DNA from: Saposhnikovia divaricata
Taxonomy: Eukaryota > Streptophyta > Magnoliopsida > Apiales > Apiaceae
DNA length: 64,000 nucleotides
Direction: 5' to 3'
Assembly (NCBI GenBank): GCA_036435485.1
Contig: JAZHRN010000139.1
Coordinates: 2,418,001-2,482,000 of the forward strand
In this document: one piece after another, positions 35,666 through 47,995 of the stretch
Numbering within the stretch: the stretch's first letter is position 1
Layout of the letters: the number at the start of each line of letters is the position of its first letter
Made by a program: the position numbers and the translations under genes
The notes under the pieces: generated by a model
Seen by the model: only the letters and a program-made list of their open reading frames with translations
Databases searched by the model: none
What the model was told of the DNA's origin: nothing

Positions 35666-38199
35666 GAATTCAACGCAAGTTTATTTAACGAAGTTCGGAC
35701 CGGAATCGGAGCTGATATGATCGAACTCGGTTTTCGGAAACTTCTCAAAGGGATTAGTACACGGGATATTGTTAAAAATCAAGTCGGACAATTTTGTGGA
35801 TATTTTTACATATTTTGTTCCTATGGGTTATTGGAATTCAATGAAATTTTATTTTGGTGCCATTCGGACCTGAATCGGGGCTGAAATGACTGAAACTCGG
35901 TTTTCGGATAATCCAAAAAGGGGTTAGTACACGGGATATTGTTAAAAATCGAGTCGGACCATTTTACGGATATTTTTACATATTTTGTTCCTATGGGTTA
36001 TTGGAATTCAACGAAATTTTATTGGGTGCCAGTCGGACCTGAATCGGGGCTGAAATTACTGAAACTCGATTTTCGGATAATCCTGAAAGGGGTTAGTACA
36101 CGGGATATTGTTAAAAATCGAGTCGGACCATTTTATGGATATTTTTACATATTTTGTTCCTATGGGTTATTGGAATTCAACTAAATTTTATTTGGTGCTA
36201 GTCGGACCTGAATCGGGGCTGAAATGACTGAAACTCGGTTTTCGGATAATCCTTAAAGGGGTTAGTACACGGGATATTGTTAAAAATCGAGTCGGACCAT
36301 TTTATGGATATTTTTACATATTTTGTTCCTATGGGTTATTGGAATTCAACGCAATTTTATTTAACGAAGTTCGGACCAGAATCGGAGCTGATATGATCGA
36401 AACTCGGTTTTCGGAAACTTCTCAAAGGGATTAGTACACGGGATATTGTTAAAAATCAAGTCGGACAATTTTGTGGATATTTTTACATATTTTGTTCCTA
36501 TGGGTTATTGGAATTCAATGAAATTTTATTTGGTGCCATTCGGACCTGAATCGGGGCTGAAATGACTGAAACTCGGTTTTCGGATAATCCTGAAAGGGGT
36601 TAGTACACGGGATATTGTTAAAAATCGAGTTGGACCATTTTATGGATATTTTTACATATTTTGTTCCTATGGGTTATTGGAATTCAAGAAATTTTATTTG
36701 GTGCCAGTCGGACCTGAATCGGGGCTGAAATGACTGAAACTCGGTTTTCGGATAATCCTCAAAGGGGTTAGTACACGGGATATTGTTAAAAATTGAGTCG
36801 GACCATTTTATGGATATTTTTACATATTTTGTTCCTATGGGTTATTGGAATTCAATGAAATTTTATTTGGTGCCATTCGGACCTGAATCGGGGCTGAAAT
36901 GACTGAAACTCGGTTTTCGGATAATCCTGAAAGGGGTTAGTACACGGGATATTGTTAAAAATTGAGTCGGACCATTTTATGGATATTTTTACATATTTCG
37001 TTCCTATGGGTTATTGGAATTGAATGAAATTTTTTTTGGTGCCAGTCGGACCTGAATCGGGGCTGAAATGACTGAAACTCGGTTTTCGGATAATCCTTAA
37101 AGGGGTTAGTACACGGGATATTGTTAAAAATCGAGTCAGACCATTTTATGGATATTTTTACATATTTTGTTCCTATGGGTTATAGGAATTCAACGCAATT
37201 TTATTTAACGAAGTTCGGACCAGAATCGGAGCTGATATGATCGAAACTCGGTTTTCGGAAACTTCTCAAGAGGATTAGTACACGGGATATTGTTAAAAAT
37301 CAAGTCAGACAATTTTGTGGATATTTTTACATATTTTGTTCCTATGGGTTATTGGAATTCAATGAAATTTTATTTGGTGCCATTCGGACCTGAATCGGGG
37401 CTGAAATGACTGAAACTCGGTTTTCGGATAATCCTCAAAGGGGTTAGTACACGGGATATTGTTAAAAATCGAGTTGGACCATTTTATGGATATTTTTACA
37501 TATTTTGTTCCTATGGGTTATTGGAATTCAACGAAATTTTATTTGGTGCCAGTCGGACCTGAATCGGGGCTGAAATGACTGAAACTCGGTTTTCGGATAA
37601 TCCTCAAAGGGGTTAGTACACGGGATATTGTTAAAAATTGAGTCGGACCATTTTATGGATATTTTTACATATTTTGTTCCTATGGGTTATTGGAATTCAA
37701 TGAAATTTTATTTGGTGCCATTCGGACCTGAATCGGGGCTGAAATGACTGAAACTCGGTTTTCGGATAATCCTGAAAGGGGTTAGTACACGGGATATTGT
37801 TAAAAATCGAGTCGGACCATTTTATGGATATTTTTACATATTTCGTTCCTATGGGTTATTGGAATTCAACGAAATTTTATTTGGTGCCATTCGGACCTGA
37901 ATCGGGGCTGAAATGACTGAAACTCGGTTTTCGGATAATCCTGAAAGGGGTTAGTACACGGGATATTGTTAAAAATCGAGTCGGACCATTTTATGGATAT
38001 TTTTACATATTTTGTTCCAATGGGTTATTGGAATTCAACGAAATTTTATTTGGTGCCAGTCAGACCTGAATCGGGGCTGAAATGACTGAAACTCGGTTTT
38101 CGGATAATCCTCAAAGGGGTTAGTACACGTGATATTGTTAAAAATTGAGTCGGACCATTTTATGGATATTTTTACATATTTTGTTCCTATGGGTTATTG
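35666..38199 (+). repeat. 15-mer HOR (2,534 bp), copy 2
   Basis: It has the same order as 28067-30600. GGTGCTAGTC at about 36194 and GGTTATAGG at about 37179 are shared only with the next unit (about 38728 and 39713), showing that these two units are direct tandem sisters. Confidence 0.94.
37017..37185 (+). repeat. Representative monomer, class G (EcoRI site lost, T8 run)
   Basis: G reads GGAATTGAATG, destroying the EcoRI site, followed by GAAA and a run of eight T. Copies start at 29418, 37017, 39551, 40565, 49684 and 51542. It normally starts the G-A-B sub-block of the 15-mer family. Confidence 0.9.
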
Positions 38200-41100
38200 G
38201 AATTCAACGCAAGTTTATTTAACGAAGTTCGGACCGGAATCGGAGCTGATATGATCGAACTCGGTTTTCGGAAACTTCTCAAAGGGATTAGTACACGGGA
38301 TATTGTTAAAAATCAAGTCGGACAATTTTGTGGATATTTTTACATATTTTGTTCCTATGGGTTATTGGAATTCAATGAAATTTTATTTTGGTGCCATTCG
38401 GACCTGAATCGGGGCTGAAATGACTGAAACTCGGTTTTCGGATAATCCAAAAAGGGGTTAGTACACGGGATATTGTTAAAAATCGAGTCGGACCATTTTA
38501 CGGATATTTTTACATATTTTGTTCCTATGGGTTATTGGAATTCAACGAAATTTTATTGGGTGCCAGTCGGACCTGAATCGGGGCTGAAATTACTGAAACT
38601 CGATTTTCGGATAATCCTGAAAGGGGTTAGTACACGGGATATTGTTAAAAATCGAGTCGGACCATTTTATGGATATTTTTACATATTTTGTTCCTATGGG
38701 TTATTGGAATTCAACTAAATTTTATTTGGTGCTAGTCGGACCTGAATCGGGGCTGAAATGACTGAAACTCGGTTTTCGGATAATCCTTAAAGGGGTTAGT
38801 ACACGGGATATTGTTAAAAATCGAGTCGGACCATTTTATGGATATTTTTACATATTTTGTTCCTATGGGTTATTGGAATTCAACGCAATTTTATTTAACG
38901 AAGTTCGGACCAGAATCGGAGCTGATATGATCGAAACTCGGTTTTCGGAAACTTCTCAAAGGGATTAGTACACGGGATATTGTTAAAAATCAAGTCGGAC
39001 AATTTTGTGGATATTTTTACATATTTTGTTCCTATGGGTTATTGGAATTCAATGAAATTTTATTTGGTGCCATTCGGACCTGAATCGGGGCTGAAATGAC
39101 TGAAACTCGGTTTTCGGATAATCCTGAAAGGGGTTAGTACACGGGATATTGTTAAAAATCGAGTTGGACCATTTTATGGATATTTTTACATATTTTGTTC
39201 CTATGGGTTATTGGAATTCAAGAAATTTTATTTGGTGCCAGTCGGACCTGAATCGGGGCTGAAATGACTGAAACTCGGTTTTCGGATAATCCTCAAAGGG
39301 GTTAGTACACGGGATATTGTTAAAAATTGAGTCGGACCATTTTATGGATATTTTTACATATTTTGTTCCTATGGGTTATTGGAATTCAATGAAATTTTAT
39401 TTGGTGCCATTCGGACCTGAATCGGGGCTGAAATGACTGAAACTCGGTTTTCGGATAATCCTGAAAGGGGTTAGTACACGGGATATTGTTAAAAATTGAG
39501 TCGGACCATTTTATGGATATTTTTACATATTTCGTTCCTATGGGTTATTGGAATTGAATGAAATTTTTTTTGGTGCCAGTCGGACCTGAATCGGGGCTGA
39601 AATGACTGAAACTCGGTTTTCGGATAATCCTTAAAGGGGTTAGTACACGGGATATTGTTAAAAATCGAGTCAGACCATTTTATGGATATTTTTACATATT
39701 TTGTTCCTATGGGTTATAGGAATTCAACGCAATTTTATTTAACGAAGTTCGGACCAGAATCGGAGCTGATATGATCGAAACTCGGTTTTCGGAAACTTCT
39801 CAAGAGGATTAGTACACGGGATATTGTTAAAAATCAAGTCAGACAATTTTGTGGATATTTTTACATATTTTGTTCCTATGGGTTATTGGAATTCAATGAA
39901 ATTTTATTTGGTGCCATTCGGACCTGAATCGGGGCTGAAATGACTGAAACTCGGTTTTCGGATAATCCTCAAAGGGGTTAGTACACGGGATATTGTTAAA
40001 AATCGAGTTGGACCATTTTATGGATATTTTTACATATTTTGTTCCTATGGGTTATTGGAATTCAACGAAATTTTATTTGGTGCCAGTCGGACCTGAATCG
40101 GGGCTGAAATGACTGAAACTCGGTTTTCGGATAATCCTCAAAGGGGTTAGTACACGGGATATTGTTAAAAATCGAGTCGGACCATTTAATGGATATTTTT
40201 ACATATTTTGTTCCTATGGGTTATTGGAATTCAATGAAATTTTATTTGGTGCCATTCGGACCTGAATCGGGGCTGAAATGACTGAAACTCGGTTTTCGGA
40301 TAATCCTGAAAGGGGTTAGTACACGGGATATTGTTAAAAATCGAGTCGGACCATTTTATGGATATTTTTACATATTTTGTTCCTATGGGTTATTGGAATT
40401 CAACGAAATTTTATTTGGTGCCATTCGGACCTGAATCGGGGCTGAAATGACTGAAACTCGGTTTTCGGATAATCCTGAAAGGGGTTAGTACACGGGATAT
40501 TGTTAAAAATTGAGTCGGACCATTTTATGGATATTTTTACATATTTCGTTCCTATGGGTTATTGGAATTGAATGAAATTTTTTTTGGTGCCAGTCGGACC
40601 TGAATCGGGGCTGAAATGACTGAAACTCGGTTTTCGGATAATCCTTAAAGGGGTTAGTACACGGGATATTGTTAAAAATCGAGTCAGACCATTTTATGGA
40701 TATTTTTACATATTTTGTTCCTATGGGTTATTGGAATTCAACGCAATTTTATTTAACGAAGTTCGGACCAGAATCGGAGCTGATATGATCGAAACTCGGT
40801 TTTCGGAAACTTCTCAAGAGGATTAGTACACGGGATATTGTTAAAAATCAAGTCAGACAATTTTGTGGATATTTTTACATATTTTGTTCCTATGGGTTAT
40901 TGGAATTCAATGAAATTTTATTTGGTGCCATTCGGACCTGAATCGGGGCTGAAATGACTGAAACTCGGTTTTCGGATAATCCTCAAAGGGGTTAGTACAC
41001 GGGATATTGTTAAAAATCGAGTTGGACCATTTTATGGATATTTTTACATATTTTGTTCCTATGGGTTATTGGAATTCAACGAAATTTTATTTGGTGCCAG

Positions 41101-41747
41101 TCGGACCTGAATCGGGGCTGAAATGACTGAAACTCGGTTTTCGGATAATCCTCAAAGGGGTTAGTACACGGGATATTGTTAAAAATCGAGTCGGACCATT
41201 TAATGGATATTTTTACATATTTTGTTCCTATGGGTTATTGGAATTCAATGAAATTTTATTTGGTGCCATTCGGACCTGAATCGGGGCTGAAATGACTGAA
41301 ACTCGGTTTTCGGATAATCCTGAAAGGGGTTAGTACACGGGATATTGTTAAAAATCGAGTCGGACCATTTTATGGATATTTTTACATATTTTGTTCCTAT
41401 GGGTTATTGGAATTCAACGAAATTTTATTTGGTGCCATTCGGACCTGAATCGGGGCTGAAATGACTGAAACTCGGTTTTCGGATAATCCTGAAAGGGGTT
41501 AGTACATGGGATATTGTTAAAAATCGAGTCGGACCATTTTATGGATATTTTTACATATTTTGTTCCTATGGGTTATTGGAATTCAACGAAATTTTATTTG
41601 GTGCCAGTCAGACCTGAATCGGGGCTGAAATGACTGAAACTCGGTTTTCGGATAATCCTCAAAGGGGTTAGTACACGGGATATTGTTAAAAATTGAGTCG
41701 GACCATTTTATGGATATTTTTACATATTTTGTTCCTATGGGTTATTG
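38200..41747 (+). repeat. 21-mer unit: 15-mer with an internal 6-mer duplication
   Basis: The order is A'-B'-K'-H-A-B-F-B, then G-A-B-C-B-D twice (39551-40564 and 40565-41578), then C'. The total of 3,548 bp equals 2,534 + 1,014. The first G block has GGTTATAGG and the second has GGTTATTGG. Confidence 0.93.
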
Positions 41748-44700
41748 GAATTCAACGCAAGTTTATTTAACGAAGTTCGGACCGGAATCGGAGCTGATAT
41801 GATCGAACTCGGTTTTCGGAAACTTCTCAAAGGGATTAGTACACGGGATATTGTTAAAAATCAAGTCGGACAATTTTGTGGATATTTTTACATATTTTGT
41901 TCCTATGGGTTATTGGAATTCAATGAAATTTTATTTGGTGCCATTCGGACCTGAATCGGGGCTGAAATGACTGAAACTAGGTTTTCGGATAATCCTCAAA
42001 GGGGTTAGTACACGGGATATTGTTAATAATTGAGTCGGACCATTTTATGGATATTTTTACATATTTTGTTCCTATGGGTTATTGGAATTCAACGAAATTT
42101 TATTGGGTGCCAGTCGGACCTGAATCGGGGCTGAAATTACTGAAACTCGGTTTTCGGATAATCCTGAAAGGGGTTAGTACACGGGATATTGTTAAAAATC
42201 GAGTCGGACCATTTTATGGATATTTTTACATATTTTGTTCCTATGGGTTATTGGAATTCAACGAAATTTTATTTGGTGCCAGTCGGACCTGAATCGGGGC
42301 TGAAATGACTGAAACTCGGTTTTCGGATAATCCTTAAAGGGGTTAGTACACGGGATACTGTTAAAAATCGAGTCGGACCATTTTATGGATATTTTTACAT
42401 ATTTTGTTCCTATGGGTTATTGGAATTCAACGCAATTTTATTTAACGAAGTTCGGACCAGAATCGGAGCTGATATGATCGAAACTCGGTTTTCGGAAACT
42501 TCTCAAAGGGATTAGTACACGGGATATTGTTAAAAATCAAGTCGGACAATTTTGTGGATATTTTTACATATTTTGTTCCTATGGGTTATTGGAATTCAAT
42601 GAAATTTTATTTGGTGCCATTCGGACCTGAATCGGGGCTGAAATGACTGAAACTCGGTTTTCGGATAATCCTGAAAGGGGTTAGTACACGGGATATTGTT
42701 AAAAATTGAGTCGGACCATTTTATGGATATTTTTACATATTTTGTTCCTATGGGTTATTGGAATTCAACGCAATTTTATTTAACGAAGTTCGGACCGGAA
42801 TCGGAGCTGATATGATCGAAACTCGGTTTTCGGAAACTTCTCAAAGGGATTAGTACACGGGATATTGTTAAAAATCAAGTCGGACAATTTTGTGGATATT
42901 TTTACATATTTTGTTCCTATGGGTTATTGGAATTCAATGAAATTTTATTTGGTGCCATTCGGACCTGAATCGGGGCTGAAATGACTGAAACTCGGTTTTC
43001 GGATAATCCTGAAAGGGGTTAGTACATGGGATATTGTTAAAAATCGAGTCGGACCATTTTATGGATATTTTTACATATTTTGTTCCAATGGGTTATTGGA
43101 ATTTAAGAAATTTTATTTGGTGCCATTCGGACCTGAATCGGGGCTAAAATGACTAAAACTCGGTTTTCGGATAATCCTCAAAGGGGTTAGTACACGGGAT
43201 ATTGTTAAAAATCGAGTCGGACCATTTTATGGATATTTTTACATATTTTGTTTCTATGGGTTATTGGAATTCAATGAAATTTTATTTGGTGCCATTCGGA
43301 CCTGAATCGGGGCTGAAATGACTGAAACTCGGTTTTCGGATAATCCTGAAAGGGGTTAGTACACGGGATATTGTTAAAAATCGAGTCGGACCATTTTATG
43401 GATATTTTTACATATTTCGTTCCTATGGGTTATTGGAATTCAACGAAATTTTATTTGGTGCCATTCGGACCTGAATCGGGGCTGAAATGACTGAAACTCG
43501 GTTTTCGGATAATCCTGAAAGGGGTTAGTACATGGGATATTGTTAAAAATCGAGTCGGACCATTTTATGGATATTTTTACATATTTTGTTCCTATGGGTT
43601 ATTGGAATTCAACGAAATTTTATTTGGTGCCAGTCAGACCTGAATCGGGGCTGAAATGACTGAAACTCGGTTTTCGGATAATCCTCAAAGGGGTTAGTAC
43701 ACGGGATATTGTTAAAAATTGAGTCGGACCATTTTATGGATATTTTTACATATTTTGTTCCTATGGGTTATTGGAATTCAACGCAAGTTTATTTAACGAA
43801 GTTCGGACCGGAATCGGAGCTGATATGATCGAACTCGGTTTTCGGAAACTTCTCAAAGGGATTAGTACACGGGATATTGTTAAAAATCAAGTCGGACAAT
43901 TTTGTGGATATTTTTACATATTTTGTTCCTATGGGTTATTGGAATTCAATGAAATTTTATTTGGTGCCATTCGGACCTGAATCGGGGCTGAAATGACTGA
44001 AACTAGGTTTTCGGATAATCCTCAAAGGGGTTAGTACACGGGATATTGTTAATAATTGAGTCGGACCATTTTATGGATATTTTTACATATTTTGTTCCTA
44101 TGGGTTATTGGAATTCAACGAAATTTTATTGGGTGCCAGTCGGACCTGAATCGGGGCTGAAATTACTGAAACTCGGTTTTCGGATAATCCTGAAAGGGGT
44201 TAGTACACGGGATATTGTTAAAAATCGAGTCGGACCATTTTATGGATATTTTTACATATTTTGTTCCTATGGGTTATTGGAATTCAACGAAATTTTATTT
44301 GGTGCCAGTCGGACCTGAATCGGGGCTGAAATGACTGAAACTCGGTTTTCGGATAATCCTTAAAGGGGTTATTACACGGGATATTGTTAAAAATCGAGTC
44401 GGACCATTTTATGGATATTTTTACATATTTTGTTCCTATGGGTTATTGGAATTCAACGCAATTTTATTTAACGAAGTTCGGACCAGAATCGGAGCTGATA
44501 TGATCGAAACTCGGTTTTCGGAAACTTCTCAAAGGGATTAGTACACGGGATATTGTTAAAAATCAAGTCGGACAATTTTGTGGATATTTTTACATATTTT
44601 GTTCCTATGGGTTATTGGAATTCAATGAAATTTTATTTGGTGCCATTCGGACCTGAATCGGGGCTGAAATGACTGAAACTCGGTTTTCGGATAATCCTGA

Positions 44701-45799
44701 AAGGGGTTAGTACACGGGATATTGTTAAAAATTGAGTCGGACCACTTTATGGATATTTTTACATATTTTGTTCCTATGGGTTATTGGAATTCAACGCAAT
44801 TTTATTTAACGAAGTTCGGACCGGAATCGGAGCTGATATGATCGAAACTCGGTTTTCGGAAACTTCTCAAAGGGATTAGTACACGGGATATTGTTAAAAA
44901 TCAAGTCGGACAATTTTGTGGATATTTTTACATATTTTGTTCCTATGGGTTATTGGAATTCAAAGAAATTTTATTTGGTGCCATTCGGACCTGAATCGGG
45001 GCTGAAATGACTGAAACTCGGTTTTCGGATAATCCTGAAAGGGGTTAGTACATGGGATATTGTTAAAAATCGAGTCGGACCATTTTATGGATATTTTTAC
45101 ATATTTTGTTCCAATGGGTTATTGGAATTTAAGAAATTTTATTTGGTGCCATTCGGACCTGAATCGGGGCTAAAATGACTGAAACTCGGTTTTCGGATAA
45201 TCCTCAAAGGGGTTAGTACACGGGATATTGTTAAAAATCGAGTCGGACCATTTTATGGATATTTTTACATATTTTGTTCCTATGGGTTATTGGAATTCAA
45301 TGAAATTTTATTTGGTGCCATTCGGACCTGAATCGGGGCTGAAATGACTGAAACTCGGTTTTCGGATAATCCTGAAAGGGGTTAGTACACGGGATATTGT
45401 TAAAAATCGAGTCGGACCATTTTATGGATATTTTTACATATTTGGTTCCTATGGGTTATTGGAATTCAACGAAATTTTATTTGGTGCCAGTCGGACCTGA
45501 ATCGGGGCTGAAATTACTGAAACTCGGTTTTCGGATAATCCTGAAAGGGGTTAGTACACGGGATATTGTTAAAAATCGAGTCGGACCATTTTATGGATAT
45601 TTTTACATATTTTGTTCCTATGGGTTATTGGAATTCAACGAAATTTTATTTGGTGCCAGTCGGACCTGAATCAGGGCTGAAATGACTGAAACTCGGTTTT
45701 CGGATAATCCTCAAAGGGGTTAGTACACGGGATATTGTTAAAAATTGAGTCGGACCATTTTATGGATATTTTTACATATTTTGTTCCTATGGGTTATTG
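41748..45799 (+). repeat. 12-mer HOR, copies 4 and 5
   Basis: The first unit (41748-43773) is a regular 12-mer. The second (43774-45799) has the same length, but its last two positions are K* (45462, AAATTACTG) and a C with TCAGGGCTG instead of D-C'. This is the only A' (45800) not preceded by C'. Confidence 0.92.
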
Positions 45800-47995
45800 G
45801 AATTCAACGCAAGTTTATTTAACGAAGTTCGGACCGGAATCGGAGCTGATATGATCGAACTCGGTTTTCGGAAACTTCTCAAAGGGATTAGTACACGGGA
45901 TATTGTTAAAAATCAAGTCGGACAATTTTGTGGATATTTTTACATATTTTGTTCCTATGGGTTATTGGAATTCAATGAAATTTTATTTGGTGCCATTCGG
46001 ACCTGAATCGGGGCTGAAATGACTGAAACTAGGTTTTCGGATAATCCTCAAAGGGGTTAGTACACGGGATATTGTTAATAATTGAGTCGGACCATTTTAT
46101 GGATATTTTTACATATTTTGTTCCTATGGGTTATTGGAATTCAACGAAATTTTATTGGGTGCCAGTCGGACCTGAATCGGGGCTGAAATTACTGAAACTC
46201 GGTTTTCGGATAATCCTGAAAGGGGTTAGTACACGGGATATTGTTAAAAATCGAGTCGGACCATTTTATGGATATTTTTACATATTTTGTTCCTATGGGT
46301 TATTGGAATTCAACGAAATTTTATTTGGTGCCAGTCGGACCTGAATCGGGGCTGAAATGACTGAAACTCGGTTTTCGGATAATCCTTAAAGGGGTTAGTA
46401 CACGGGATATTGTTAAAAATCGAGTCGGACCATTTTATGGATATTTTTACATATTTTGTTCCTATGGGTTATTGGAATTCAACGCAATTTTATTTAACGA
46501 AGTTCGGACCAGAATCGGAGCTGATATGATCGAAACTCGGTTTTCGGAAACTTCTCAAAGGGATTAGTACACGGGATATTGTTAAAAATCAAGTCGGACA
46601 ATTTTGTGGATATTTTTACATATTTTGTTCCTATGGGTTATTGGAATTCAATGAAATTTTATTTGGTGCCATTCGGACCTGAATCGGGGCTGAAATGACT
46701 GAAACTCGGTTTTCGGATAATCCTGAAAGGGGTTAGTACACGGGATATTGTTAAAAATTGAGTCGGACCATTTTATGGATATTTTTACATATTTTGTTCC
46801 TATGGGTTATTGGAATTCAACACAATTTTATTTAACGAAGTTCGGACCGGAATCGGAGCTGATATGATCGAAACTCGGTTTTCGGAAACTTCTCAAAGGG
46901 ATTAGTACACGGGATATTGTTAAAAATCAAGTCGGACAATTTTGTGGATATTTTTACATATTTTGTTCCTATGGGTTATTGGAATTCAATGAAATTTTAT
47001 TTGGTGCCATTCGGACCTGAATCGGGGCTGAAATGACTGAAACTCGGTTTTCGGATAATCCTCAAAGGGGTTAGTACACGGGATATTGTTAAAAATCGAG
47101 TTGGACCATTTTATGGATATTTTTACATATTTTGTTCCTATGGGTTATTGGAATTCAACGAAATTTTATTTGGTGCCAGTCGGACCTGAATCGGGGCTGA
47201 AATGACTGAAACTCGGTTTTCGGATAATCCTCAAAGGGGTTAGTACACGGGATATTGTTAAAAATCTAGTCGGACCATTTTATGGATATTTTTACATATT
47301 TTGTTCCTATGGGTTATTGGAATTCAATGAAATTTTATTTGGTGCCAGTCGGACCTGAATCGGGGCTGAAATGACTGAAACTCGGTTTTCGGATAATCCT
47401 CAAAGGGGTTAGTACACGGGATATTGTTAAAAATCGAGTCGGACCATTTTATGGATATTTTTACATATTTTGTTCCTATGGGTTATTGGAATTCAATGAA
47501 ATTTTATTTGGTGCCATTCGGACCTGAATCGGGGCTGAAATGACTGAAACTCGGTTTTCGGATAATCCTGAAAGGGGTTAGTACACGGGATATTGTTAAA
47601 AATCGAGTCGGACCATTTTATGGATATTTTTACATATTTCGTTCCTATGGGTTATTGGAATTCAACGAAATTTTATTTGGTGCCATTCGGACCTGAATCG
47701 GGGCTGAAATGACTGAAACTCGGTTTTCGGATAATCCTGAAAGGGGTTAGTACACGGGATATTGTTAAAAATCGAGTCGGACCATTTTATGGATATTTTT
47801 ACATATTTTGTTCCAATGGGTTATTGGAATTCAACGAAATTTTATTTGGTGCCAGTCAGACCTGAATCGGGGCTGAAATGACTGAAACTCGGTTTTCGGA
47901 TAATCCTCAAAGGGGTTAGTACACGGGATATTGTTAAAAATTGAGTCGGACCATTTTATGGATATTTTTACATATTTTGTTCCTATGGGTTATTG
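45800..47995 (+). repeat. 13-mer hybrid unit (2,196 bp)
   Basis: The order is A'-B-K-C-A-B-A-B-C-L-B-D-C'. The left eight monomers are 12-mer type and the right five are the 7-mer type of 22838-26383. It is the undeleted counterpart of 20980-22837. Confidence 0.91.
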
